In this document: positions 34,680 through 44,627 of the stretch, one piece after another
Layout of the letters: every line of letters begins with the position of its first letter
How positions within the stretch are numbered: the stretch's first letter is position 1
Assembly: GCF_000280495.2 (NCBI RefSeq)
Contig: NZ_CP018016.1
Span: 2,046,001-2,110,000, forward strand
DNA from: Kosakonia radicincitans DSM 16656
GTDB taxonomy: Bacteria > Pseudomonadota > Gammaproteobacteria > Enterobacterales > Enterobacteriaceae
Reading direction: 5' to 3'
Length of the DNA stretch: 64,000 nt
Made by a program: the position numbers and the translations under genes
The notes under the pieces: model-generated
Databases searched by the model: none
What the model was told of the DNA's origin: nothing
What the model saw: the letters and a program-made list of their open reading frames with translations, nothing else

Positions 34680-35006
34680 GGCATCTCCTGTGAGTCGCGG
34701 GCGAATATTGGACGTAGCGCCAATATCGACGGAAAGTAAAAAGTGACTGGAAACAGTGTGCGATAGCGGGATGCGCTTTTCGACGGGACAATTTGTTTTC
34801 GTTGCTAACAATCTTGCAAAAAAAGTGAGATCGCCCAGGCAAAATAAAAGTGAGAGAAATTAATTTTCAGGCGTAAACATATTATCTTGCATGCCGGGCA
34901 AATAATCTTGTTCTGCAACAGCGAAGGAGTGTTGAATAACCGCAGTAGTCGCTCTATTTTACCCTTATTATTTTGTTCAGGCTTATTCTTAACATGTGAG
35001 GTTGTC
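34680..35006. promoter_or_regulatory. Divergent control region ydiQ-ydiP
   Basis: About 330 AT-rich bases between the divergent ydiQ and ydiP. Promoters for both must lie here; YdiP, an AraC-type protein, is the obvious candidate to bind. No specific operator could be assigned. Confidence 0.5.
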
Positions 35007-35918
35007 ATGTATCAGCGATGCTTTGATAATGCCGTGGAACCCCTTTTCGTGCAGGGGGAAACGCCCCGATTTTCGCGCTTTGTCATCAGCGATGACCCAA
35101 CCTGGGAATCCGGGCATCATGTTCACGATAATGAAACTGAGCTTATTTTTGTCAAAAAAGGGATTGCACGATTAATCATTGATTCGTCGCTGTATGTCGC
35201 GCACGAGAACGATATTGTGGTGATTGAGCGGGGGCGGTTACACGCCGTCACTTCCGATGCGAACGCGCCTGCCACTACCTATACCTGCGCGCTGTATGGC
35301 TTTCGTTTTCGCGGCTGGGAAGAGAACCAACTGTTGCAACCGCATTCGTGTCCGGTCATTTCTGCCGGGCAGGCAAAAGAGGTGATTACCAGCATCTTTC
35401 ATGAATTGAGCGTAATGTTGCCGCAAAGTAAAAATACATTAACATCTTCGGTCTATGATGCGTTTGCTTATGCGCTGACGGTGTTGTACTTCGAAAACTT
35501 TAAAAACGCTTACCGATCGGAGCAGGGGTATATTAAAAAAGATGCGTTAATTAAAGATATTCTGGTTTATCTGAATAACAACTACCGTAAAAAAATAACG
35601 CTCGAACAGTTGTCAAAACAATTTCACGCCAGTGTCAGTTATATCTGTCACGAATTTACTAAAGAATACCGTATTTCTCCCATCAACTATGTGATTCAGC
35701 GGCGGATGACGGAAGCCAAATTTGCGCTGACCAATACCGACAATTCGCTGGCCGAAATCTCCTGGCGCGTGGGATACGAAAACGTCGATCATTTTGCCAA
35801 GCTCTTTCTGCGTCATGGTGGTTGCTCACCCAGCGACTACCGTCGGCAATTTAAAAATAACGTGGTTGAATCAGAGTATCTGTCCGATTTTTACGTGCCG
35901 GAAAAAGTGCTGTATTAA
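35007..35918 (+). CDS. ydiP: AraC-family regulator YdiP
   Basis: A 303-residue regulator. The N-terminal cupin-like sensing domain has HHVHDNETELIFVKKG. The C-terminal ~100 residues carry two helix-turn-helix motifs (ITLEQLSKQFHASVSYICHEF; LAEISWRVGYENVDHFAKLF). ATG 35007 starts MYQRCFDNA as in E. coli, which also gives 303 residues; upstream frame is AT-rich leader. It probably controls the flanking ydiQRST-fadK and ydiF-ydiO genes in response to a carboxylic acid or CoA ester (inference). Confidence 0.9.
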   Translation: MYQRCFDNAVEPLFVQGETPRFSRFVISDDPTWESGHHVHDNETELIFVKKGIARLIIDSSLYVAHENDIVVIERGRLHAVTSDANAPATTYTCALYGFRFRGWEENQLLQPHSCPVISAGQAKEVITSIFHELSVMLPQSKNTLTSSVYDAFAYALTVLYFENFKNAYRSEQGYIKKDALIKDILVYLNNNYRKKITLEQLSKQFHASVSYICHEFTKEYRISPINYVIQRRMTEAKFALTNTDNSLAEISWRVGYENVDHFAKLFLRHGGCSPSDYRRQFKNNVVESEYLSDFYVPEKVLY

Positions 35919-35923
35919 TTTTC

Positions 35924-35953
35924 CTGTAGCTCCCGGCGCGCCGGGAGCTACAG
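35924..35953. terminator. 30-bp perfect palindrome between convergent ydiP and ydiO
   Basis: The half CTGTAGCTCCCGGCG is followed immediately by its exact complement. It fills the gap between two convergent genes (ydiP ends 35918, ydiO ends 35961), so it most likely serves as a bidirectional terminator. Only weak T-runs follow on either strand. Confidence 0.65.
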
Positions 35954-35960
35954 CGCAGTT

Positions 35961-37109
35961 TTAATCCTGGTAATCCTTCAGAATCTGGCGTCCTGCGATG
36001 TAAATCATGATCTCGTCAGTGCCGCCACCGATGCGTTCACAACGTACATCCCGCCAGAAACGAGAGACGCGCGCTTCATCGGTATAACCCAGCCCACCCA
36101 TAATCTGGATGGCATCATCAATCACCTCCTGTGCGGTACGGGCGCAGTGCAGCTTCGCCAGTGCAGCGCTGGTGCGCAGGGACTGCTGCTGATCGGCCTG
36201 CCAGGCCACTTTCAGTACCATATTGCGCATGTTCTCAACTTTTACCGCCATTAACGCCAGTTTTTCCTGGATCATCTGGTTATGGCCAATTGGTTTACCG
36301 AAAGCAATGCGCTGATTGGCATAGCGGGCAGCATCTTCAAACGCGCATTCGGCAAAGCCGGTACTGCGGGCGGCGTTGATCAGGCGTTCCATTTCAAAGT
36401 TGTACATCACATTGAGAAAGCCCATGCCTTCTTCGCCGACCATATCGCTCTCTTCAACTTCGACATTGTCGAGATACACTTCGCAAGTGCTGAGCATATG
36501 CCAGCCGATTTTGTGCAGCGGGTTAACTTTGATCCCCGGTTTTTTCGCGTCCACCCACCACAGCGTAAAGGCTCTTTTCGGATCTTTAGGCTGCGGATCG
36601 CGCGCCAGCACCAGCATGTAAGGGTATTCCTTCGCCCCGGTAATGAAGGTTTTCTGCCCGTTCAGGTAAACCTTGCCGTTTTTGCGCGTGTAGCTGGTGG
36701 TGGCACTGTTGTTATCGGAACCCGCTCCCGGTTCGGTTAATGCCAGCGCATACGCCGGATCGCCGGTTTCCATCGTACTTTCCGCCGTTTTCCGTAGCTG
36801 CTCAGCGGAGCCGAAACGACGCATGCTGTGGATGCACTGGCCGTTGGTGATCAGGAATGCCGGTGCGCCGCATTTTGATACTTCCATCAGCGCCAGCATC
36901 TGCGTGACATAATCTGCCGGGATGCCGCCGAACTCTTCTGGCACGCCGAGCATAGAGATGCCGTTATCGGCGAGTGCACGCATAAATTCGCGTGGGTAAG
37001 TTGCTGTCTGATCGCAGGTACGGAAATACTCTTCCGGGAAGTTGCTGGTAATGAGTTCCCGGATGCTGGCAAGCAGCAGTTCCTGCTCTTCGGTTAAAGA
37101 GAAATCCAT
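35961..37109 (-). CDS. ydiO: Acyl-CoA dehydrogenase YdiO
   Basis: A 382-residue flavoenzyme that would put a double bond into an acyl-CoA. Typical segments are MDFSLTEEQELLLASIRELI at the start, ALTEPGAGSDNNSATTSY at the FAD/substrate site, RIAFGKPIGHNQMIQEKLA, and the C-terminal IQIMGGLGYTDEARVSRFWRDVR. The catalytic base position ends with RIGGGTDEI. Electrons probably go to YdiQR. The start at 37109 matches E. coli YdiO; the frame is open further upstream but overlaps ydiF. It follows ydiF after 13 bases. Confidence 0.93.
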   Translation of the reverse strand: MDFSLTEEQELLLASIRELITSNFPEEYFRTCDQTATYPREFMRALADNGISMLGVPEEFGGIPADYVTQMLALMEVSKCGAPAFLITNGQCIHSMRRFGSAEQLRKTAESTMETGDPAYALALTEPGAGSDNNSATTSYTRKNGKVYLNGQKTFITGAKEYPYMLVLARDPQPKDPKRAFTLWWVDAKKPGIKVNPLHKIGWHMLSTCEVYLDNVEVEESDMVGEEGMGFLNVMYNFEMERLINAARSTGFAECAFEDAARYANQRIAFGKPIGHNQMIQEKLALMAVKVENMRNMVLKVAWQADQQQSLRTSAALAKLHCARTAQEVIDDAIQIMGGLGYTDEARVSRFWRDVRCERIGGGTDEIMIYIAGRQILKDYQD

Positions 37110-37122
37110 TATCGTACTCCTG

Positions 37123-38718
37123 TTAATTGGCCGCTTCGGGTAACACAAACCCCATGGTGGCATCGATAAATAAGCGTGGATCCATCAGTTTCAGGTCGGG
37201 AGAAATCACCGGCGTGAACGCCATTTTGTCCAGAATGTCTTTTTGCAGATCGACGCCCGGCGCAATCTCCATTAAATGGAGACCGTTCTCTTTCAGGGTA
37301 AATACTGCGCGTTCGGTGATGTAACGGACGTCCAGCCCGCGTTCGAGGGCGATTTTTCCGCTGAAGGTAATTTCTGGCAGCGTGCTAATGAATTTTTTCA
37401 CCCGGCCTTCCTGCACAATGCGCAACTGGCCGTCGGTAATCTCGGTCTTCAGCCCGGCGGCAGTCAGCGTGCCGCAGAACACAATTTTTCGTGAGGTGGC
37501 GCTAATATCAATAAACCCGCCGGTGCCCATAATTTTGCCATTGAATTTATGCACGCCGACGTTGCCGTGTTGATCCACTTCGGCAAAGCTCAGGTAACAC
37601 ACATCAAGGCCGCCGCCGTGGTAGAAATCAAACTGCGAGGTCATATCGAGAATGGCGCGAGTATTGACGTTGGCGCCGAACGCCACACCTTGTGAGGTGA
37701 TGCCGCCGACCGGCCCGGTTTCCACCGTCAGCACGAAATCATCGGCACAGCCTTCTTCACGCGCCACCAGGCCGATGCCGTCGGCAATACCGACCCCCAC
37801 ATTTCCCACCGCGCCTTTGCGCATCTCAAATAAGGCGCGGCGCGCCACCAGCTTGCGCTGATTGAGGGGCAGGGTAAGTTGCGTACTGTCGTCGAGCGTG
37901 AAATCACCAGAGATAAAGCGGTTCACCGGTGCGCCGCCGTACAACTGCGTCTGGTTGGGATCCACTACCACGATATCCACCAGGTAACCCGGAATGCGCA
38001 CTGATTTCGGATGCAGCGTGGCTTTTTTCACCATTTTCTGCACCTGCATCATCACAATCCCGCCGTTGTTATGCACCGCCTGCGCCAGTACCAGTGCATC
38101 CAGATACATCACTTCATCTTCAAACGAGGCATATCCTTCGCTGTCACAGGTGGTGGCGCGGATAAACGCGATGTCCGGGGCAATGGCTTTGTAGTAGAGG
38201 TACTCTTTGTTATCGATCTCGACCAGTTTGATCAGATCTTCCTGGGTGACTTCATTCAGCTTGCCGCCTTGCTGGCGGGGGTCAACGAAGGTGCCCAGTC
38301 CGATATCGCTAAGGATGCCGGGCTGGTGGGCCGCCGCGGCGCGAAGCGTCTGTGTTAATACGCCTTGCGGGTAGTTGTAGGCGGCAATTTTACCTTGTTC
38401 TGCCAGATCGGAGATGCGCGGCGATTGTCCCCAGTGTCCGCACAGTGCCCATTTCACCAGGCCTTCCTGTGCCAGCGGGCTGATCCCGCGATCGGCACGG
38501 TCGCCAAGTCCGGTTGGGCTGATAATGGAAAGGTTTCGCGGTGTTTGCGTCTGTTTATATTTATCGGCTAACGCGGTGATCAATGTGGTGGCTTCGAGAA
38601 TGCCGCCACCTGCGCCTAAAATGCACAGCGTGGCTTCGTCGGGAATATATTCCACCGCTTCCTGCGCTGACAGTACAGTCACGCGTCCATTGAGGCGTGA
38701 GGGTCTTTCAGGTTTCAT
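37123..38718 (-). CDS. ydiF: Acetate/acetoacetate CoA-transferase YdiF
   Basis: A 531-residue family I CoA-transferase with both halves on one chain. Glu333 (VLTVETGPVGGI) is the residue that forms the covalent glutamyl-CoA thioester in E. coli YdiF. The N-terminal half carries the glycine loop LGAGGGILEATTLI. It moves CoA between short-chain acids, which would supply or recover acyl-CoA for YdiO. It has its own upstream region with an inverted repeat at 38804-38823. Confidence 0.93.
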   Translation of the reverse strand: MKPERPSRLNGRVTVLSAQEAVEYIPDEATLCILGAGGGILEATTLITALADKYKQTQTPRNLSIISPTGLGDRADRGISPLAQEGLVKWALCGHWGQSPRISDLAEQGKIAAYNYPQGVLTQTLRAAAAHQPGILSDIGLGTFVDPRQQGGKLNEVTQEDLIKLVEIDNKEYLYYKAIAPDIAFIRATTCDSEGYASFEDEVMYLDALVLAQAVHNNGGIVMMQVQKMVKKATLHPKSVRIPGYLVDIVVVDPNQTQLYGGAPVNRFISGDFTLDDSTQLTLPLNQRKLVARRALFEMRKGAVGNVGVGIADGIGLVAREEGCADDFVLTVETGPVGGITSQGVAFGANVNTRAILDMTSQFDFYHGGGLDVCYLSFAEVDQHGNVGVHKFNGKIMGTGGFIDISATSRKIVFCGTLTAAGLKTEITDGQLRIVQEGRVKKFISTLPEITFSGKIALERGLDVRYITERAVFTLKENGLHLMEIAPGVDLQKDILDKMAFTPVISPDLKLMDPRLFIDATMGFVLPEAAN

Positions 38719-38803
38719 AATGACTCCTGGGATGTCCGTGCGGTGCGGATATCTGGCTTTATTCGCCGGTATTCAACCGTGAATTAAAGCCGAGCGCGTC
38801 CGC

Positions 38804-38823
38804 TGAATATTTGAAAATATTCA
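38804..38823. promoter_or_regulatory. Inverted repeat upstream of ydiF
   Basis: TGAATATTT and AAATATTCA, nine-base arms around a two-base centre, 86-105 bases before the ydiF start in the aroD-ydiF gap. A candidate operator; the binding protein is unknown. Confidence 0.45.
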
Positions 38824-38881
38824 TGTCCGGGCATTATTTAATGTAGGGCGAAAACGTTTAGTTCCGCCTGAATATACTCTC

Positions 38882-39640
38882 TCAGGCCTGATGCAATATC
38901 GTTAAGGCAATACGCAGGTCGCTAACGGATATTTGTCCTGGTGCCGAGGCCTTTTTCACCGCGCCAAACGTTGCGGCCGAGCCGAACACCTCACCTGCCA
39001 GCCGTGAAATGACCCCGGTTTTTGCCATCGACATGGTAATAAGCGGGCGGTCGGCATAGTGTTCGTGCATCTCAAGCGTCGCGGTAAGCAGGGTCAGCAC
39101 ATCGGTTTTGTTCTTCGGCATCAGCGCGATTTTGGGTATATCGGCACCCAGTTGCTGCATTTTGCGCAGGCGCTGCACAATCTCTTCTGCTGGTGGCGTG
39201 TTATGGAAATCGTGGCTGGACATGATAACTTTCACGCTTTTCGCGTGCGCATGTTCCACCATGGCTTTGACCAGCGCCTCGCCGGTAAACAGCTCCAGAT
39301 CGATGATATCGACCAGACCGCTATCCACTGCCGCGCGGTTGAGCGCAATATACTGCTCCGCCGATAGCGCCTGTTCACCGCCTTCTTTCGCGCTGCGGAA
39401 GGTAAACAGCAGCGGTTTATCCGCTATTGCATTGCGGATGACAAATACCGCTTCCAGCACAGCATCAATGGAGGCGACATTGCTGAAATGGTCAACACGC
39501 CACTCCAGGATATCGAAGTCCGCGTCACGATAGGCCTGCGCTTCCGATTTAACACTGGCGATATCTTTCCCCATCAGCGAGACGATGATTTTGGGAGCTC
39601 CTTTGCCAATCACGAGATTTTTTACGCTTACCGTTTTCAT
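38882..39640 (-). CDS. aroD: 3-dehydroquinate dehydratase, type I
   Basis: A 252-residue class I dehydroquinase: 3-dehydroquinate to 3-dehydroshikimate, the third step of the shikimate pathway (and of quinate breakdown). The Schiff-base Lys170 ([10 protein letters not shown]) and the general-base His143 ([10 protein letters not shown]) are at exactly the positions known for the E. coli/Salmonella enzyme. It lies 25 bases after ydiB and is probably transcribed with it. If it is the only dehydroquinase in the genome it is essential for aromatic amino acid synthesis. Confidence 0.96.
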   Translation of the reverse strand: MKTVSVKNLVIGKGAPKIIVSLMGKDIASVKSEAQAYRDADFDILEWRVDHFSNVASIDAVLEAVFVIRNAIADKPLLFTFRSAKEGGEQALSAEQYIALNRAAVDSGLVDIIDLELFTGEALVKAMVEHAHAKSVKVIMSSHDFHNTPPAEEIVQRLRKMQQLGADIPKIALMPKNKTDVLTLLTATLEMHEHYADRPLITMSMAKTGVISRLAGEVFGSAATFGAVKKASAPGQISVSDLRIALTILHQA

Positions 39641-39665
39641 TCAGTACCTCTTATTCAACGGTCTT

Positions 39666-40532
39666 TCAGGCTTCGAAGCCCATGACGTGTTTCACGTATT
39701 CCAGCGGAAACTCTTTACCGGTCCACAGTTTGAACTGTTCAGCCCCTTGCCACAGTAACATGCCGTAACCATCAATGGTTTTGCACCCGGCTTGCTGCGC
39801 CTGCTGCAACAGTTTGGTGATATGCGGGTTATACACGCATTCGGTGACCAGCAGACCCGGACGAAGCAGGCTGATATCGCTGATGAGGCTTTGATCATCC
39901 AGCGGCTTCATGCCGATTTTGGTGCCGTTAGTGAGGATGTCTGCGGTAGCAAGGGCAGCGGCAAACGCTTTCTGATCCGCAAGGTCTGTCACGGTTACCA
40001 CGCAATCGGTGTTTTCGTTGACGCGACGGGCAAAGGCGACGGCTTTTTCGAAGAAATCATCCCGGCGGTTAAACAGTTTAATCTCTTTCAGCCCTTCAAT
40101 GGCACCTTGTGCGCCAATCGCGGTTGATGCCCCTCCGGCACCCAGCAGTACCATGGTTTTGCCTTTGATGTCGAAACCGCTCTCTTTGATGGCGCGGATA
40201 TGTCCGGTACCGTCGGTGTTGTAGCCGCGTAAATAGCCATCATCGTTGACAATGGTATTGATAGCGCCAACCAGTTTTGCCGCCGGGGTTAATTCATCCA
40301 CATACTCGCACGCCAGTTGTTTATTCGGCATGGAGACGCCGGTGCCGCGCATTTTTAAGGCTTTCAGCCCGGCAATGGCATTGGCGAATGTCGAATTATC
40401 GACTTCAAATGCCATATAGGTAAAAGGCAGCCCGGCTTTTTCCAGCGCCTTATTTTGCATTTCCGGAGACAGACTGTGCCGGATAGGGTAGGCCATCAGG
40501 CCAATCAGTTCATATTTTGCAGTTACATCCAT
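39666..40532 (-). CDS. ydiB: Quinate/shikimate dehydrogenase YdiB
   Basis: A 288-residue NAD(P)-dependent enzyme that oxidises quinate or shikimate reversibly. Substrate-binding residues are seen in [20 protein letters not shown] and [15 protein letters not shown], the nucleotide fold in [17 protein letters not shown], and the cofactor-selecting loop in [13 protein letters not shown] 40532 is preferred over 40535, since AGGAG lies six bases before it. It overlaps the ydiN stop by one base. Next to aroD and two MFS carriers, it points to use of external shikimate or quinate. Confidence 0.95.
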   Translation of the reverse strand: MDVTAKYELIGLMAYPIRHSLSPEMQNKALEKAGLPFTYMAFEVDNSTFANAIAGLKALKMRGTGVSMPNKQLACEYVDELTPAAKLVGAINTIVNDDGYLRGYNTDGTGHIRAIKESGFDIKGKTMVLLGAGGASTAIGAQGAIEGLKEIKLFNRRDDFFEKAVAFARRVNENTDCVVTVTDLADQKAFAAALATADILTNGTKIGMKPLDDQSLISDISLLRPGLLVTECVYNPHITKLLQQAQQAGCKTIDGYGMLLWQGAEQFKLWTGKEFPLEYVKHVMGFEA

Positions 40533-41806
40533 CATAGACTCCTTGAATATTTATCGTGAACGGAAGCTGTTTTTTGAAAATACCGTTCGCCGAACCGCAC
40601 ATCGTTTTTAGGAATATTGAAGACGCGGTAGTAACGGACGAAGACAATGGCGGCGGTGAGGAAGGCCAGCAGTGCGAAGAAGAAATCCAGCAAGATGATG
40701 TACTGCAGTCCAATGTTAGAGAGATACCCCGTAATCAGCGGAATAATAAAATTCGCCAGCCCGCCCATCATCATGTAGACGCTGGTGACTTTGGCTTTGC
40801 TCTTCGGGAAGAACTCAGACATCACCGACACACCCAGTTGCAGGATGCCGCCCGCTGCGGAAAAGCCGATAACAAACGCACCGGCATTGCACACCAGTGG
40901 CGACGGGAACAAATAGATAACAGCTGCTGTAATAGCCGCCAGCCCGGCGTTAAAGACGTTGGCCCAGACAGGACGTACTTTTGTCTTCAACAGTGCGGCG
41001 AAGATGAACACGCACAGCAGCGATCCCATGCTGTAGTAAGAGATGGTTTTTAGGGCGTCGGCTTCCGCCATTCCGGCAAATGCCATGGCATATTTCGGCA
41101 TCCATACCACGATGACGTAAAAGGTGGAGAAGGCTGCAACGCCGAATAATACCGAGGCAATGCCTTCCAGCCACGGCAGCGGTTTGCTGTTCATCTGCGG
41201 CAGCGCTTTGGCGACGCTGGCATCGACCTGCTGGCCGGGGAAGCGGCTTTTCAACAGCATCAACGTGATCAGGACAAACAGAACACCGGGAATAATGACG
41301 CTATAGCCGTACCAGATATCATTAAGCAGCATGTAGCTGACGATCATTGGGTAGAGCATCTGCCCGAAAGAAACCATCGCTTTTACCAGAATCACCGCCG
41401 AGCCGGACGCTGTCGGAAAACACTCCATCAACGCCGGGTAGCCTCCGGTATCGAGCGCCGAGTTGGCGACACCGACGCAGACAGCCAGAACAAAAGCCAC
41501 CATCAGGTTCGGGCTGGAGGGGATGCCAAAGAAAAAGAGCATATACAATACGACGCCCAATAAAATAACGGCCCGGCGACCGAACTTGTCGGAAATAACG
41601 CCAAAGAACAGAATACTGACCAGACGACCCAGACCGATACCCGAAATTAAATAAGCAATGCCCGCGTTGTTGGTGGAAAATTTCGCCGCCAGAGATGTCA
41701 TATTTTGCGCCAGCGTAATAACGCTAATGCCGTGCAGGAAATAACTAAGATAGATACAGATTACCGCCAGGATAAATGGGGTGCTGAAAGCCTTATTCTG
41801 AGACAT
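40532..41806 (-). CDS. ydiN: MFS transporter YdiN
   Basis: A 424-residue inner-membrane carrier with about twelve membrane segments. The loop motif [15 protein letters not shown] after helix 2 is the major facilitator signature. It resembles E. coli YdiN over its length, differing at the tail. Direct coupling to ydiB suggests transport of shikimate, quinate or a related acid. It has its own upstream region with two palindromes. Confidence 0.93.
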   Translation of the reverse strand: MSQNKAFSTPFILAVICIYLSYFLHGISVITLAQNMTSLAAKFSTNNAGIAYLISGIGLGRLVSILFFGVISDKFGRRAVILLGVVLYMLFFFGIPSSPNLMVAFVLAVCVGVANSALDTGGYPALMECFPTASGSAVILVKAMVSFGQMLYPMIVSYMLLNDIWYGYSVIIPGVLFVLITLMLLKSRFPGQQVDASVAKALPQMNSKPLPWLEGIASVLFGVAAFSTFYVIVVWMPKYAMAFAGMAEADALKTISYYSMGSLLCVFIFAALLKTKVRPVWANVFNAGLAAITAAVIYLFPSPLVCNAGAFVIGFSAAGGILQLGVSVMSEFFPKSKAKVTSVYMMMGGLANFIIPLITGYLSNIGLQYIILLDFFFALLAFLTAAIVFVRYYRVFNIPKNDVRFGERYFQKTASVHDKYSRSL

Positions 41807-42063
41807 TTTTCACAGCTCCGTGCAGATTTTAAATTTTTTCTCCCGCAGCGCTTACTGTGATATCTGGCCGCGAGTTTAGATATTACTTTACGTTCTTTCA
41901 ACATTCGGCCATACATAGTATGGCGCTTAATTTGCCAGGTTTATTGCATGATAAAATGTGAAGTGAAATGGTTTTTATATCGTTCTGAACGATATCAATT
42001 GTGTCGCTAAATAACGTCCGTATTATTTTGCACAAGCGCATCAACAATATTGCATCGGGAGGA
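41807..42063. promoter_or_regulatory. ydiN control region with two palindromes
   Basis: Two palindromes lie upstream of ydiN. One is GCCATAC-ATA-GTATGGC at 41908-41924. The other, at 41977-41995, is ATATCGTTC-T-GAACGATAT. Both are perfect in their arms. They resemble regulator binding sites rather than terminators; the ydiM stop is on the far side. Confidence 0.5.
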
Positions 42064-43266
42064 TTATTCGGCGACAGGTGCCATATTCACCGAGCGCCTG
42101 GATGCCATACGGCTGCGTAAACCAATAAAAAGTGCCAGCAGAAAACCGATAGCCGCAATGGCAGTATCAAACCACATAATATCGGCAATACTGTGCTCAG
42201 AGAGGCGTGCCGTTATTAATGGGATGGTAAAAGTAGCAATGCTTCCCGCGCTGTAATAAATACCGGTCGCTTTTCCTTTGGCGTAAGGAAAACGGGCGGC
42301 CATCAATGTCAGGCCAATTTGTACGACGCCACCTGCGGAGGAGAAACCAATAACAAACGAAAAAATCACCACCATCCCAACGCTGGGATGCAGACATACC
42401 GTCAGCAAGGCAACAAACGAGATAAAAGTGTACAGCACTAATAACGCCATGGTTCTGGCGGTTTTCCGTACCAGTGGAGCGGTAATGAAAACGCAGAGCA
42501 GCGAACCGCAGGTGTAAACGCTGAGCAGTTTGATAGACTCGGTATACGACATGCCGACAACAAACTGACCGTATTGCGCAAGCCACTGACTGATAAGGTA
42601 AAAAGTGGTCATTGAGATATAGCCATACAATGTGTAACTGGCCAGATCGATAACGGAGCAGTGGTGTTTAAGCGTGCTGTCTGCGACCGGTGGCGATTTG
42701 CGCGCGCGGTGAGGGGGAAAGGTGCAGCGGAGTAAAAACAGGCCGTTGAGGATCATAATGGCGGCGGCAACCAGAAAGGACCAGCCGAACCAGATTTCCG
42801 CCCATACCAGCAGGCTGATGATCATCGGTAATAAAAACTGCCCCGCAGAAATAAACGCTTTGATCAGCACATTCGCCGTGCCGGGGGAACGCGGAAATGC
42901 TTCCATCAGGCTGGGATAGGTTCCTGCGTCGAGGAAACTGTTGGCGATCCCGGCTAAAAAGCCAAACGCATAAGCCACAACAATGCTGTGTGTGTTGATG
43001 ATGCCGAAAAAAAATGCGAGATAGCAAAGCATGCCGAGAATAATAAATGGTCGACGGCCAAATTTGTCCGACAATATTCCGGAGAAGAGCAAAACGCTTA
43101 GCCGGCCAATACCGAGTGAGGAAATAACAACAGAAACTCCTGCTGCATTGGTCTGCCACTGGAGTTCGAGCGAAGACATATTGAGGCTCATTAAAATGAC
43201 CCCCATGCCGTGCACCAGGTAATTCAGATAAAGACCCAGGGCAGTCGAGAGATAGGTGTTTTTCAT
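42064..43266 (-). CDS. ydiM: MFS transporter YdiM
   Basis: A 400-residue paralogue of YdiN with the same motif (FSGILSDKFGRRPFIILG) and about twelve membrane segments. The start MKNTYLSTALGLYLNYLVHG at 43266 matches E. coli YdiM; the frame is open 17 codons further up but those residues do not fit a carrier N-terminus. Substrate unknown, probably an organic acid given the context. Confidence 0.92.
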   Translation of the reverse strand: MKNTYLSTALGLYLNYLVHGMGVILMSLNMSSLELQWQTNAAGVSVVISSLGIGRLSVLLFSGILSDKFGRRPFIILGMLCYLAFFFGIINTHSIVVAYAFGFLAGIANSFLDAGTYPSLMEAFPRSPGTANVLIKAFISAGQFLLPMIISLLVWAEIWFGWSFLVAAAIMILNGLFLLRCTFPPHRARKSPPVADSTLKHHCSVIDLASYTLYGYISMTTFYLISQWLAQYGQFVVGMSYTESIKLLSVYTCGSLLCVFITAPLVRKTARTMALLVLYTFISFVALLTVCLHPSVGMVVIFSFVIGFSSAGGVVQIGLTLMAARFPYAKGKATGIYYSAGSIATFTIPLITARLSEHSIADIMWFDTAIAAIGFLLALFIGLRSRMASRRSVNMAPVAE

Positions 43267-43323
43267 TTTATTTACGGCGTGAAGGTGAAATGGATCGTTG
43301 GCGGTGTCAGCAGACAAACGTCT

Positions 43324-43680
43324 TTAGCACAGATGTTCCAGATCATGCGCATAGAGTTCGGCGGCCACTGACTGATAAACCTTCCAGTCCAGATAATCCC
43401 CATCATGATATACCGTCCGAAACGCAGCCAAATCCACAAAAAAACGCATCGTATTATTGCCAATGCGATTGTTTATTCGTTGGATGAGAGCGTTAATATG
43501 CGATTGCCTTTTTTTTCTCAGCGCCTGCAATTTTTCAACAATATCCGCTGGGATAGCTTTTTCTCCCTTTTCCCATGCCTGCCACTCTGCTGCCGTATTA
43601 TCCGGTGCAATCCAGGTTGCGCACTCTTCGATGCTCATCGCGAGAATATGGCGTAATGCCTGTAATTCATATGCGTTCAT
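43324..43680 (-). CDS. ydiL: YdiL, small helix-turn-helix-like protein
   Basis: A 118-residue protein of the YdiL family. Its N-terminal part (ELQALRHILAMSIEECATWI) has the look of an Xre-type helix-turn-helix. The conserved tail INNRIGNNTMRFF and YQSVAAELYAHDLEHLC matches E. coli. It lies 57 bases before ydiM on the same strand. A role as a local regulator is plausible but unproven. Confidence 0.9.
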   Translation of the reverse strand: MNAYELQALRHILAMSIEECATWIAPDNTAAEWQAWEKGEKAIPADIVEKLQALRKKRQSHINALIQRINNRIGNNTMRFFVDLAAFRTVYHDGDYLDWKVYQSVAAELYAHDLEHLC

Positions 43681-44627
43681 AATTTAATTGCTTCATATAA
43701 AAACGATTGTGCATAAATAACACTATTGCGCAGATTGCGGATTGAACAGAGTCACACTATTTTGTGCAATATTATTTGTTATCGGTCTGTAAAGCTCCGG
43801 CCTGAATTCTGCTGTCTGCGTGGGCAAGTCGCATTTCGAATGAAACCCGACAGTGGCGGATGTCACCGTTGTCTTGTGCGCGTGCGATCGGGGATCACTT
43901 CCGCTGTTTGTCGCTCCTGCCCAGGTTTGCCGATCGGTTTCTCAATGATGAGCACCCTTAGCGTTACGCGTTAGTCGTGTTATGTGTAGAAATAATTCCG
44001 GATGATATTTTCCCATTAATTATTTGTACAATAAATAACATGGTGTCTGAGAATATGTTTAGCGTCATGATGGGCTGAGTAGGATTATTCCCTGTTTTTC
44101 CTTAATTATCTGCGATGTCAGGTAATAAAAATGAGAAATATCGTAGGTATTCTGTTTTTACACGATGTGATTATGATTCGCGAACCATTGCAACCATTTG
44201 TTTTTAATTGTTATTTTAAATTTATGGTTTCTGTAAATTCAGGGGTTATTGGTATTGATGTTGGTTATTTTAATAAGAAGAAAAAAGTCCGACATATAAA
44301 TATCGGACAAGTCAAACAGGAGCGACAGTAAAAAATAAAGAAAGGAAGGTGGATAACAAACGAGTCAGGATAATTACACAGTTTTTGTAATAAGAAAACT
44401 AATTTTTTAGCCTTAAATAAAACTAAAGCACTTTGTTTTTTTATTCTGTTTATTTTTACGAACTTCTTTGCACCAAAACAGGGCGAGCTGACGTGTGACA
44501 GTAAAATATATAAATAAAGCTGATATATCTTTAAAATTCATTTTCTGGGGATATGATGTGAAAGTAGTCACATTCGTATTGAAAGAAGCTTTTCCTTTTC
44601 ACCCTTAACAGCGCGGAAAACGACATT
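43681..44627. other. Long AT-rich intergenic region
   Basis: About 950 bases between ydiL and drpB without a convincing gene. A 66-codon frame at 44131-44331 lacks a ribosome-binding site and family likeness. It marks one border of the transplanted ydi block. Confidence 0.6.

Noticed and set aside
44131..44331. A 66-codon frame in the ydiL-drpB gap
   Set aside because: No ribosome-binding site, Lys/Val-rich AT-driven composition, no recognised family.
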